A stretch of DNA of 64,000 nucleotides. Source: Bombyx mori (taxonomy: Eukaryota; Arthropoda; Insecta; Lepidoptera; Bombycidae). This document shows positions 1-33,799 of the stretch, piece after piece (positions within the stretch are counted from its first letter, which is position 1; every line of letters begins with the position of its first letter). The stretch spans positions 14,384,001 to 14,448,000 of the forward strand of contig NC_085116.1 of the NCBI RefSeq assembly GCF_030269925.1. Direction: 5' to 3'. The notes beneath the pieces are model-generated. The model had not been told where the DNA came from, searched no databases, and saw only the letters and a program-made list of their open reading frames with translations. The position numbers were made by a program, and so were the translations under genes.

Positions 1-596
1 TTTTAGATCAGGCGAGCCCTAAGGAATTTTAACTATTCCATGAAAAAATAAACGGAAGCAAACTTGAGATCAAAGGAGTCCAACTGAAGCTTTCAATGAC
101 CAGTCAGACAAACCGATGCCTTTTTAAATAGCAGATATAATGTTAGAATACATAGAAAACTATTAGATTCTTGTGCATTTTTAAATATGAATTGTGCATT
201 TTACTATAACAGTGGAATATTTGAAAATTAAAACATGAGGTATCATCCGTCGAAGCATTTATAAATGAAGCCAGTAATGTTAAATCCTGATTGAATCACT
301 TTTTAATTCGATTTTCGGGAATAAGATTGAGATACACATTCAAAAATACATCATCTAATCCCAGTGCTTAATGCTAAACTTATTTCGATTTCATTCTAAC
401 ACTGTTATTTTATGAAAGAAGAATTAAAACCGAAGGCTACTGAAATATATGTATAAACAAAACTTGAATGTTTTATACGAGAAAATAATAAATAAAATAA
501 ACAAACTTCGCCGTTCTTATACCTTTAATTAACAACGTTCTTTTCACGTCAATTTAATTTCATTCTGTTACGAAAATCTAAAAAAAACTATCTTAC
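1..596. other. intronic or unassigned AT-rich sequence
   Basis: No exon or named repeat was recognised. If the minus-strand exon at 597-680 is real, this stretch is the start of its first intron, because a GTAAGA donor is read leftward from position 596. Confidence 0.4.
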
Positions 597-680
597 CTGT
601 GGGGAGTTGTTGTATGTTACGCGCTGATTATCAACCGAAGTTGATATTAGGGGCTCTTGTTCTTCGTTTCCGGCAGTCAT
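597..680 (-). CDS. probable first coding exon of an unidentified gene leaving the window to the left
   Basis: Read on the minus strand, an ATG at 680 opens 28 codons ending exactly at a CAG/GTAAGA donor, in phase 0. The peptide begins MTAGNEEQEPLISTSVDN and is hydrophilic. It contains EQEPLI, which fits the acidic dileucine sorting signal [DE]xxxL[LI] used by endosomal and lysosomal membrane proteins. Seen directly: the open frame, the consensus donor and the ATG in an A-rich context. Inferred: that it is a first exon and that the product is a sorted membrane protein. The rest lies outside the window, so no family is named. The plus-strand frame across the same bases has no supporting feature. 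Confidence 0.5.
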
Positions 681-2105
681 TTTTAATGTTGATCACAAAA
701 TTAAACTATAACAATATTAATCATACGATCAAACTCATGATTTCACACACACATACACACAGCACGAGATTATTGTTAGTTACGTCACAATTTTTTTATT
801 TTGATTTGGCGGGAAATGTGCAGGTTAGGCAACGGCGCGCGAGTGCTGCGATGCCACAGAGCGATGTGTTTGTTAGACAGACGGAGGCGTGGTCGACCGT
901 ATTCTATGCCATTTGACTGATGAACGGTCGTTCCTACGAGGTATTTAGCCAAGCTAGTCAAGCTAGTTAACGAGGAAGTCTGTTTGTAAAATACTTTTGG
1001 TAGCTTTAATTCTAAATAATTAATTACTGAAATTAGGCGGTTTTTTGTACTACGTAAAAAAAACATAACGCATCGTATGTAAATATTTATTCAAAAAATC
1101 ATATTTGAGATAGCAAATAATAATGGGTATTTTTTTTCTCTATTATATACTTTTTAATATTCTCCTATAACAAATCCTCACGTAACTTGTATGATTAAAT
1201 GACACATGACAAAGGAACTATTGTATGTAGACTTGAGATGCTTTATGAACCTTAATATAATTAGCAATATGGCTAAATTACATGTATAATTATGAAAACT
1301 TACAGACTATTTCACAATAACATTGCTTTAACATAGACTTTCCCTTCATATAATTATTATTTGGTGATATCTCTTCATCCGTACGACCGGGGTCTGTTCG
1401 ATCGAATTAAAAGAAAACTATGACAATAAATGCCAAGAAAAGTTATACATTAATAACGTTTCCATTTAATATATTAAGTGCAGAATTATACTCGAGTAGT
1501 TTGAACCGAAAGTTTGGTTGTATAAGGAATATCTTTGATGACTTTATCAATGTAATAGTTACATTATTTCAATAGATTAACAAACTGAAATCACTTGGCA
1601 TTTAGGTATATTTCAGTGATGTCAGTAGGAGAATGAGCAAGCAATTCTTCAACGGGCCCTACTGAGTTCAAAACGAAACTCGCCTAGTATATAATATGTT
1701 TAAATAAATAACATACTCATTTGTATGTTTTAAAATGTGATGTTTACGATAATTTCAAAATCGATTAATATAAATTTTATCGATATTAATCTTCAATTTG
1801 ACATAATGCTAAAAATGAATCGTTCTCCTTATTTATAGCTATTGAGGAAGCATTATATTATCCTATTAACAAATCTTGTAAAATATGGCCAAATATTGTA
1901 TTTTACGATGACATTTTGGTAAATTTGCTTTTTAAGAGAAAAACGAATGTGTTGAAATAGATATTAATATAAGTATTTTAAAATTTCAACATTTTTATCA
2001 CAAGATAGTACGAAATCGAGACATTACTGTTGTTGATACATCGATAATGATTCAATTTCATAACTAATCGAACTACGATATTGTATGTACACAAAACTAA
2101 TAAAT

Positions 2106-2381
2106 GAGTCGTCTATTATCAAAGGTGGCAATCTGTGCATTTGGACAAAAAATTTTTATTGATATGTCAATACAGATTTATTTGAATATAATCGTCTCCT
2201 TCAAAGAATACGGTTCAAAACCTGCATTAAATAAAGGTTAATAGTTAACCTGTTATTTATCTAAGATGTCGTTCCGAAGAGTTTTGTGACTGCCAATGGA
2301 ATACAAAGTCAATAATTCGTTTTTCTGATTTACCAATCATTGTCCAAAAGTCAGATTGCCGCCTTTGATAATAGTCGACTC
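2106..2381 (+). mobile_element. MITE family copy A, 4-bp TSD AAAT
   Basis: A 276-bp element with terminal inverted repeats of about 30 bp, GAGTCGTCTATTATCAAAGG at the left and its near-perfect reverse complement at the right. It is flanked by AAAT at 2102-2105 and 2382-2385. Three more copies occur at 15588, 33447 and 63599. There is no coding capacity, so it must be mobilised by a transposase supplied in trans. Confidence 0.85.
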
Positions 2382-4058
2382 AAATTGTCTATTTATGCAA
2401 TATTAATAATTAAACACACAAAATAAACTAGTGACATAATATAAATAGAAATGATAAACTGTATCATATCATTAATAGTTACTGTTGTAATGTTTGAGAT
2501 TATAAACACGATTATTATACATTAATATCCATAATCTATTATTATTATTGTGACTATTATTATTATTATGAGTTGAACATTGAATAAAATAGTGGGGCTG
2601 TGATATATTTTGATAGCTGAATTCTAACGTTACTTATCAATAGAATATTATCGATAATGCCAATTAACTGGCCCAACGTTCTGAAATTCTGAAAAGGTCA
2701 AATTATTGTACTATTTTTTCAACAATTCGTCTTTGCTGTAATAACTGTTGTTTTATCAGAACTATCATCGCTATAAGACCTAATATCAGATTCGACAAAG
2801 ACAATAAATAATTACTTTCAGAACTGTATATAGCGTCTTTTATTTACAAACCATATTGCACTTACATTAAATTAGGCTATTTATTGGACTACAGCGGACG
2901 TTGTTATGCATAAATGATCCAATTCACTTTGAAGTCATAATTAGCTAATACAATTGTCGATAATAATGCATTTAAAAACAGTATTCATACTTCGAGGTTT
3001 GACTGATTTGAGCACATCATAATACATCATGAAATTCAAATCTTAAAAGCTTTAATGGAGTGGGTCATTTTTGCATAAGCACATCCAATATAATAGATTC
3101 CTCGTAATGTTCAGAACGCAACTGGCTGCAGATTATAGTGCTTAAACTATTGCTAACTAACGTGTGAAGACTTTCAGTCTACCATTTTCTAATTGGCAGT
3201 GTTCGTTGAAACATTAAATAAGTGCACATTTAAAATTAGTCTTTATTCAAACGGAAAAAGTCTAAATCTTGATTGAAACTAAATAAATTCGAATATATGT
3301 ACATAGGGAAAAAGAACAAGGTATGTTAACAGTTTCGGCAAGCTGAACCTGGCCTATGGAACCACGATCCGGTGTTAATATCAATAAATGTCAGATTTAC
3401 ATTGATTCTTGATGCAAATTAATACAGACAGCTCAATTTCGATTTTACATGACCATTTTCGAACGTATTCTGGATTTTAATAGAACGTTAATGTTAAAAT
3501 TATATATATAGGTCAAATTCGTAACGAAATCTCAGGTAACATAATAGCGAAATTATAGATGGCCTAAATAATTTCTGTTAAATCAATACACTGACCGCAA
3601 CGTTGTATCGCATTACAATTTAGTCTCACATCGGTAAACATAACAATGTATCGATTAACATAACGATGTATCGATACAAAACTTTAATCGATTATTTCAT
3701 TCGATCCAATCACGTTTATATTCATATCGGATTTTATTCAGTATTTTTGCATGTATAGTTTAAAGCAATAACATTATTTTGAATCAAGTGTGACCCTGTC
3801 GATCACGTTTAAAACTTTCAGTACTCTGTCACAGGCTAAGTTCGACTATATTGTGATGTATTTAAGTTTCAAATTACAACGAAACTGTTCTTAGACCAGT
3901 TCTCTCGTTAATTTATCAAATAATGCTTTTTATAATACAAGAGCGGATACGACAAAAAAAAGTTGAACGGCCAATAACTTCAAATCGTGTTGTAATATCT
4001 AGTTATTAAATCGATCTAACATGACATTCGAAGAAATTCTGTGAAATACAGTAACCCC

Positions 4059-4094
4059 CCCTATAACGCGGTAGATTAGTTCCGCGTTATAGGG
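4059..4094. repeat. GC-rich inverted repeat in AT-rich DNA
   Basis: Perfect 13-nt arms CCCTATAACGCGG and CCGCGTTATAGGG with a 10-nt loop. A third related motif, CGCGTTATAA, follows within 40 nt. It may be the end of a degenerate DNA transposon; no partner end was identified. Confidence 0.5.
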
Positions 4095-7094
4095 CTTGAA
4101 ATCGCGTAATATGAAAACGCGTTATAATTGGGTTTTTAATTAAACAGTACTAAACATACTTTGTCGATTGACTTTCAAGATGAAAGTATAATGTGTAATA
4201 AAAACCAAATAAGCAAAATAAAATATATTTCCTGGTGGTGTGTTAGGATAGATACCACCATACTACTTGTTTCTGTCGAGAAGCAACCACGCCTAGCGAT
4301 TTAAAAGAGTGGGACATCCGTTACACTATAGAAGTGAAACTTCGCATGCACGCCACTTCAAGATATAAAAAAAAACCTATGCTTAGATTTCTGATTATTT
4401 ATTTTGATACCTACACATTTACTAGCATTTTTAATATGTTTTAAAACAAACGCGAGTCAGTTTCTTTTAGCAACGAACTCAGTTTTGATTCGTTTCATGA
4501 AAATTAAATTATACTCAAAGTTTTTTATTTATTTATTTAGCTATCAAAACGAAACCCAATGAAATCGCAAAATGCGCTTTGCACATTACATACACCTTTA
4601 TTGTTTCTTGAAACACGTCGCTAAAGGAAATCTTAAAAAGTTCGATATACCTGTGATTCCCGAATCTACGTCATATTCAACTGCCAATAACGTTATTCAC
4701 ACGATCTACGATAGTGAATTACGAATATTTATTACGAAATTCATTTGAGTAATTAAGAAATATTCGACCACACAGTCGTTTTAGAACAGGTAAAACCGGA
4801 TCTGCTTCTAAATCGAGTCAATAACTAACGACATCCAAGTTAAATGTGACTAATGTAATTTAATTATGATTATTTTAACCAAACCAAAGCGATCGGAATA
4901 AATGCCGAATTCAAATGGTCATAATAGCCGATGCGAAACAAATCTTAATCGATTCCCCTAAGCATTCTCCGTCGTTCGTACACAGCAACAACTAAACGCT
5001 AAATTATAATATTACATATCAAATAAGGCGTATCAATTATATAAATATTCATAATCATACGTTCGGACGTCGAGTCCTTGAATATTCGCTAATCGGTTCT
5101 AAAACATAACACTAACTTTATAGGGACTGTATAAAAAATGTGTAACGAATTCCGACAACTAGAGATTACATTGCTTATAATCGATAACTCACGACACGTG
5201 AGCGTGGCAACATCGGAACCGCACTACACGACGATATGAGGTAGCGTAAACTTATTCACCGATTTTGATTGCCAGAAATAAATTAACAGACGACGTCAAA
5301 ATACTAACGGGTTGTAGATGTGTTGGCAGAATTATCGAACGCTTTGTGATGATAAGTCAATGTTATCAGAAGTTCTGCCTAAAATCATGGACACACGAGT
5401 GTAAGCCTTCGCCGATTATCCAGCATTAATGTTTGGAATAACTTTTCGATTTTCGATTTCTTTTTAAATATCGATTTGACGCTACAACTCCGCAGTATCG
5501 ATATAACGTCATTATCGATTTATTTTCGGCAATTAAAAATAGCGGTGCACAAAAAAAAACCTAAAGCAGATTAAATTTTAACCTTAACGACGATATAATA
5601 CTGCTATAACGGCTATAATTTAAAGATAACTCATACAAATCGATTCCGTCAGCGACACGCGAACGCCTACCTTAATATTATGCTAAATAAACGTGCCGAT
5701 GCGGGTTCAATATATGAGTGAATGCACGTATGGGTTTAATGTTTGCACGAAGCGTTTCCTACTTAAAACTACAGCTTATGATGAGAGCAGTGATATAATT
5801 CTCCTAATGTACTCGCGCGGTTCACGATGTACGGTTCAATCGATCGTGACCTCAGAATCGCGGCGGCCCATCCTATCGCCATTCTCACATTCCTGTCGAA
5901 CCAAAACCTTAAAATTAACTAGTACACTAAACCTAAATAAAAAAGGGAGGGGAAATTTCGATCCGAAAACATCCAACGAAAATATTACAAGAAAATAAAC
6001 TACACTAAGTCGAATTGTCTTTACGAATAGGATATTTTCGTAGTATCGTACCTTTGTGAATGTTCGTTTTTATCAAACATAGACCGCACTTTAGCGGAAC
6101 ATGCATGATAAGACGTTAAAGTCATATATATTATGCTGTCTCAAGAATTTTAGTTGAAAAACAGGTACGGATACATAGATAATTTAGAATAAATTAAATA
6201 ATATATGTAATGTAAACGAAAACATATTTTTTTTAAACTAATAAACGCCGAAGCGCTTCTATATCACAGCCAAGTCGGCCGCCGCTGGCCTGGAGTCTAC
6301 GATCTTAAATGCGATTTAAAAAAAAAATCGACATTCCATGTGTCTTTGACACGTTCCCGCTGTCATTGTTTTTTTTTTATATTTCAAAACGTCATAGTCA
6401 TTTAAGTCTTACCTCAGTCGCCTTCACATAAACGTTCATTTAAATTTTGTACTATCATCGATAAATGAACGTACATAAAAACGATCGTCTCAGCTTTTTT
6501 TGTATTTATCACATCAATAGAAAAAAATCAGTCTTTATTTTAACATACGAGTCCCGTTTGCGCACTTCTCAGTGGAACCGAAAAAAATTAGCAGATAGTA
6601 CCACAAATTGTAAATGAATTTTGTTCGTGTCAAAAGAGATACTGCAATTTGCGTCGTAACGGTTACCGGTCTTCGAATAAGAATTTGACAGTACAATTTT
6701 GAATGTTTTTCCTGGTAACATTGTAATAAGGTGACAGCTGTCATTTCGGAAATGTCACATTGCAAAAGTAAATTCACTATCTGTAAAGCATCGATTAATC
6801 GATAATCGTTAACAAAGAAAAATATAATTTGTAACATTGTCGATTTAAATTAATGTGCTGAATAAAATTGTTCCTTCTTTTCATGTTTTTCAAACGGAAC
6901 TAAACCATCATTTATTTTAGTAGAATGATAGCCGAGACGACCTTTCTTCTAATATAATGGACGTACCGTCGGATTAGAGGCAAGTTTATATAATTATCGA
7001 TAACTCTATCGATTACACTTAAAAGTCAAATAACAATTATTATAGTCACTATTTCGATGTTCGTTATCGGACTTTAATGATACGACCGACCCTA

Positions 7095-7100
7095 TTTATT
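7095..7100 (-). terminator. candidate poly(A) signal of the p110 gene
   Basis: AATAAA on the minus strand about 505 nt after the p110 stop codon. It would give a plausible 3' UTR. Other AATAAA motifs lie farther left (for example 6539-6534), so the used site is not certain. Confidence 0.35.
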
Positions 7101-7604
7101 CTAGTTAAATAACTTTAAAAAAAAAAAACTCCTAATTTTAGGTCACAAACTGGTAACAATTCCCTTCATTTCATTATCGAAGTATATTCATATGGTGATG
7201 TCGTAAAAATTAGTTACGGGTCGGTCGCCAAACTGTCTCGTATTAACAACTAAATTCCTCTACTGTCTAGCGTCAGCTAAAAGCGGTTTCTACGCGAACC
7301 GCTTGTCGGAACAATGTCCGCACGAGAGCAAACACACACCAAGTACTTTACTCAGGAGATAATTGACAATTCGCAACGTCAAAATCGTTCCGGTGTTATG
7401 ATCTCTACAGAATCGAACCTCAAAAGCTCTGTTTAAATATTGTTTCTCGTAACAAAAACGTTTATCAAAAGCAAGCCTCAATGATCCGTACGTCTGCTCC
7501 AAGATCGACCGTACGCGTTCGGCTGTTAGGTCGATAATTGTTTAAAGCGTCTGCGGCATTTGTCTAGACGGCTGTCCCTTCAGCCGCCTACCCAGAGGTC
7601 ACTG

Positions 7605-28581
<20,977 letters not shown>

Positions 28582-30727
28582 TATTTTGTTACTTTTCCCT
28601 ATAACAACAATTATTACCCTCGACACATTTCATTAACCACTTAATTCAACTAGCGCGTGTTGTAAAACAGTCGCTGTTGTTTCGCTGCAAACAATGCAAT
28701 CAACACATCAGAGTTGCTGTTGTACAAATCGCAACGATGTTGATTCTTAAGCATTTCCTGGTATTTTACCAAATCCAAATCGCCATTCGAAATGAGACTG
28801 TCAATGATAATAATATTACAATAACAACACATAAACATCGATTTTGCACGTGTTCATTAACATTACCTAAATGTAGAACTTTATGTTTTATTTACTATCA
28901 CAGCACTAATATATTTTTACGAAATACATAATAATATGTTTTCGAGAAATTGTAAATAAAGATTACGTGCAACAAACTATGTAGGTATGTACCCGACGAG
29001 CAAAGCAATAATTATGTATTACTACTCTATAACATTACACTCTATGGAGTAAAGAAAAAACCCATTGTCTATAGCTGGCTTTGGCATCCAAATGTTCAGC
29101 GTGACATTTGTCTGGCAGATATGGTCATTTTCATTCAAAATGTATGTATGTTTAAGTAAGGATTCCTGTATGATGTTTATGGAGCCTCTAATAAAATCCA
29201 CTCCTAGTAAAAGCTTCACACTAAAAACGTTTTATCCGAATCAGATGTCACTTATGTTGACTGCCTTGATTTTACATCCCAATTATTTTTTCATAGGGAC
29301 TTTTAATAAATAGTTTTTGAAGTGAAACTTCTTCAGGTCTGTTGAAAGTAAAATTTAACTCGGGACGTCTCGCGAATCAATCAACAAAAGAAATTTGATT
29401 TAAGAATGAAAAATGAAGAAAACCACAATACTACACATCGCAAAAGAAGTTTCACTTCTTTCTTTTTTTTCCTACCTAAGTTGATAGCCTTGAGAGGCTA
29501 TATCAGCGTCGCCTTAGCTAATAGGTGAGCTCACAGGGCTCAAACCTGACGACGTTGCTAACACGAACCCTAGCAAGAGCCGTGCTTCGCAGAATCTACC
29601 ATCGGATCGGAAACGCAACCCACTGAGAAGATCCGGCGAGAAATTCAGTGGGCTGTATCTGAGGGTTAATTTACTGGTCGAGGCCTTCGTCGCAAGCGAC
29701 GGGTTCGACGAGAACGATGAACGATGCTTGAGGTACCTAAAAGCACCGTTAGTGGATCGGGAGGATCCGAAATGACGTGTTTGGGGCGACGTCGACTGCT
29801 TTCCATTCTGTCCGCAGGATCGGGAATGACTTCTTTCACGTGCACCGTTTTCTTTATCTCATTTCAAAACAATCAATTTAACCATATCCGTAACAGATTT
29901 GGATGGCTACTCAGTACTGACTGACCCACATTAATATTATCAAAGGAACTAAAGACTTCGTAATATATTGTTAAAATACGTTTCCGAAATAATTTACTTA
30001 ATCACACATCAAAATTAAATGTAGAGACAACTTTAAAAGGAATATCTTTGACTTCTAGAGGTATTAGAAATGAATAAGAACGATACTATATTTGTGTGCA
30101 CTTAACGAATTTGAAGATCAATATTATCTAGCTTGATTGTTGAATATTTATAAAGATAGTCACGCCTCATACTTCTAAATGAATAATACATTTCTCTGGT
30201 TAGAAGGTTTGTTTCTTGTATTGATCTCTACTAAATTACATTCATTTATAAAAGAATTAGGCACGTTTCATTTTAAGCAACGTAATCTGTCCGTAAAGTT
30301 TTTTACTAATAGAAGTTACTTCAGAATTCAACAAACGGTACTGTTAATTTCTTTGTTTGCACTAATGTTAACCACTGGAGCTTCTTGATAAAAGTCCAAC
30401 ACAAAATCGCTGAATGCAGCTTTTGAGTTGTTTTAAAATCCCCATTAAACTGAGACAATATCTTATGTCTGTCGTTTGATTCCCATTCATTTCATTTCAC
30501 TTTTACTCGCTCTAATTTATTCAACTGAGTCTATTCGAACAAAGTATTGGCTAAAAGACTAAAGCCCAGGCTATTAAATAATAATAAGTGAATTCAGTGT
30601 TGACGTTGACAGATTGACTTTGACAATTTGGCACATGTCTCGTGATTTAATGCCGATTTAATGAAGTAGTTTGGTTATGTCCATGAATCAACTATGAATT
30701 TCGCTTTCTACGATTGCGAAATCTAAA
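28582..30727. promoter_or_regulatory. divergent intergenic region between p110 and NSUN5
   Basis: About 2.1 kb separate the two divergent start codons, so both promoters must lie here. No TATA box was convincing. A retroposon tail occupies 29463-29780. A short minus-strand frame near 29020-29220 (LLLGVDFIRG) weakly resembles a retroelement protease flank. Confidence 0.45.
29463..29780 (-). mobile_element. non-LTR retroposon 3'-tail repeat, copy 3
   Basis: Reverse-complement member of the 11019/11934 family, with its A-tail read as a T-run at 29463. It ends near GATCGGGAGGATCCGAAATG. Confidence 0.65.
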
Positions 30728-33700
30728 ATGTTCGAGCACTCAGTCAAAGTACCGAGACACTATAAAATAGCAGCGAATATCTTAAAAAAAGTTTCCACTG
30801 AAGGCGGCAGTGTTAAGACTTTGTTATACGACGATAAACTCCGTCACTTCGTAAGTTTTGATCTCATATTAATTTAGTTATTGCCTTCCATATATTATAA
30901 TACCCGAGATTTCTGATGAACGCAGAAGAATGAACTTACGATCATCGTAAATGTTTATCGTCACTCATAGATTTCGAGAATGGGAGAGAATCAGCCCATT
31001 GCCCTGCTCTAATATGTATCTCAAATTATAAACGTAAATAAAAGGATCCGCGTTTGCAATATCTATGATAACGTTACAGAGGACCAATGTGCTTTTTGCA
31101 CTGATAACAGAGACCATTAAACATTCTGATGTCATTACCAAAATATTTGAAAGCTGTGACATACTGCAAAATGAAACCCGACTAGATCCGTGGCTAGCGA
31201 AAATACTCACAGCAGAGCTGCTATATGGTAAAAAAGTTTTACCGGGAAAAAGTAAACCAGAGCAAACAATCTCATCTTACAAAGAAAATTTTGAAAAATA
31301 TCTATCTGAACATCAAGATGATTCGCAGATTCAAGGTAATTTTTGTTTTCAGATTAACTAAGAATGGCGGACGGTGATGAGGGTCCACTTATACCCATCC
31401 AAACAAAGTTAGCTGTAATAGTGCTTGCAAAATTATTTGTCTATAGTGTGGCTATGTTCACATTACCATTTGTTGCATTTTTTGGTGTTCACTACTTACT
31501 CTCTGATTATTACCATTTGGAAACATTTGTGGTGACTGTGTGGTCTGTTGCCGCAGCAGTGTTAGTAGTCAACATAATAATAATAGCATACGCATATCAG
31601 GCTTATCATGAGAAAGAATATGATGAACATGGAAACGAGATTGATCAGCATTCATACACTCCCAGTCAAGTAGAGTCCGAAAAAAGCTCCTTAAACTTGA
31701 AACAGGATTAATTTTTTAACATTCCAGTATTGTAATTACAATGTACAACAAATGTAGTATTATTTTATTACCATTAAGTGATATTGAGTGTATTGAGAAA
31801 AGCAACTTTCCACTTTTCATCTTTCATAATACTAAAATGTACTGAGAGGTAAAGAAGTATTAATAAATTTTTATTTAAAATTTACTGGTTTCAATTGATA
31901 TTAATAATATTGTTAGTAATGAATGTTTTATAGATTAGTAAAAAATATTTGCAACACACTATTACATTAAAAAAATATACTTTAACATCTAAAAATATGA
32001 TCCTCAAGTGGTTCTAATGATGTGCCATTAAGCTGATACTGCACATAAAAGCATTGTTATAGCACATAAAGAGTGACCAATCAGATCACTTGAGTTATAG
32101 GTCTACCATAATAAATTTTGTGTTAACACACACAAGTAACCTTAGATATTGCTAACAGATCACAACCATTCTTATGGCCTTGATCATGCACATTCCACAT
32201 TCAGCTGGTGACCTTGTGTACCTTATTCAACTGGCAGACATGTTGTAAAGAAATAGCAAAGCTTTTACTGTGAACTTCACCATCATAAAATCCTTCAGCA
32301 GGATCTGGCATAGGGCACTTTTGTTGAAAGCTTTATACATTTTGGTAACTACTAGTGGGAGTGGGTAAATTAAGCCCGCATAAGTAGTTCCCATCACCAT
32401 GATTATTTCTGCTATGACATGCCAGTCATATAATCCAGTTTGAAAGGACGAAGATAGCTTTGATACTATATAATTTAGACGTAAACCTGATCTGTCAAGT
32501 TAAATGTCTTTCAAATTGTAATGATTATCGAAATATTGACAGCAAATATTTTAATATAATTAGTGGTTACATACACCTTACAATTACAACATCACGAAAA
32601 GCTGATCATTGCAAATTCAATATTGATACATCGTTTTTGTATTCCTGAAACGTAGATGTACAATTTACTCATTTTGTATTGCATTGCGTTTACAAAGTCC
32701 GGGTTTTTATTTTTATTTTTTATTGCTTTGATGTGTGGACGAGCTCACAGCCCACCTGGTGTTAAGTGGTTACTCAAATCAAATCAAAAAATTTTTATTC
32801 AACATAAATGAAAGTACATACTTGTTGAACGTCAACTGGACTGGACCCCATAGACATCTACAACATAAATGCGCCACACACCTTGAGATATAGTTCTAAG
32901 GTCTCAGTATAGTCACAACAGCTGCCCCACCCTTCAAACCGAATCGCATTATTGCTTCACGGCAGAAATAGGCGGGGTGGTGGTACCTACCCGTGCGGAC
33001 TCACAAGAGGTCCTACCACCGGGTTGTGTACTTGCATGTTTTATTATTAAGATTCTCTGATCTAAAGATCATAATCTAAGAATCTTTTTTTTTTGTGTAT
33101 TCACTCATACTAGATGTTCCAAAACCTCGTTACGTGCGCATAAACACGAACTTGTTGACAACATCGGATGCAATCAGAGCCTTCCAAGATGAAGGGTACC
33201 ACTTCGTTCGCTGTACGTCAGGATCCTATGAAGACTACCTCAAGCAGATTCAGAATCTTTCCGAAGATGACTTCACCCAGGATTATCATGTCAAAACGAT
33301 ATTTGTATTTCCGCCGGGAACTAAACTACATGACCATGAACTTTATTTTGAGAGCAAAATTATTTTACAGAATAAGGTTAGAATTTGTTTTTTTTTTACC
33401 CGTGAAAGCCGATAAGCCGACCCGAAGCCGTGACTGTTGCTTATATGAGTCGTCTATTACCAAAGGTGGCAATCTGTGCATTTGGACAAAAAAATGTTAT
33501 TGATACCTATGTCAATACAGATTGATTTGAATATAATCGTCTCCTTCAAAGAATACGGTTCAAAACCTGCATTAAATAAAGGTTAATACTTAACCTGTTA
33601 TTTATCTAAGATGTCGTTCAGAAGAGTTTTGTGACTGCCAATGGAATACAATGTCAATAATTCGTTTTTCTGATTTACCAATAATTGTCCAAAAGTCACA

Positions 33701-33766
33701 TTGCCGGCTTTGATAATAGTCGACTCATATTCAAAATATTCGTTTTGTTTACATTCGTCTGCTACT

Positions 33767-33799
<33 letters not shown>

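Larger units (their letters stand above)
1759..7016. promoter_or_regulatory. cluster of ATCGAT motifs
   Basis: By hand I count about 20 ATCGAT hexamers between about 1759 and 7016, near 1759, 1778, 2040, 2649, 3659, 3669, 3687, 4011, 4951, 5177, 5469, 5495, 5513, 5640, 5838, 6457, 6783, 6790, 6997 and 7011. Roughly two would be expected in DNA of this composition. In Drosophila, TATCGATA (DRE) binds DREF and CGATA clusters bind BEAF-32 at promoters and insulators. A boundary role here is inference only. Confidence 0.3.
681..7094. other. intergenic region, poor in Bm1, rich in ATCGAT
   Basis: About 6.4 kb between the left exon and the p110 3' end. No convincing gene was found; the open frames of 100-odd codons lack family similarity. 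It holds one MITE (2106-2381), a hairpin (4059-4094) and about twenty ATCGAT hexamers. No Bm1 copy was recognised here, in contrast to the rest of the window. Confidence 0.5.

Noticed and set aside
5693..5998. Open frame of 101 codons in the left flank
   Set aside because: No domain, no splice support, composition like the surrounding DNA; chance frame.
7290..7502. Minus-strand frame just beyond the p110 stop
   Set aside because: It lies in the likely p110 3' UTR, is out of frame with the kinase and shows no family similarity.
29022..29219. Minus-strand frame with LLLGVDFIRG
   Set aside because: Faint resemblance to the segment after retroelement proteases, but too short and isolated to call.
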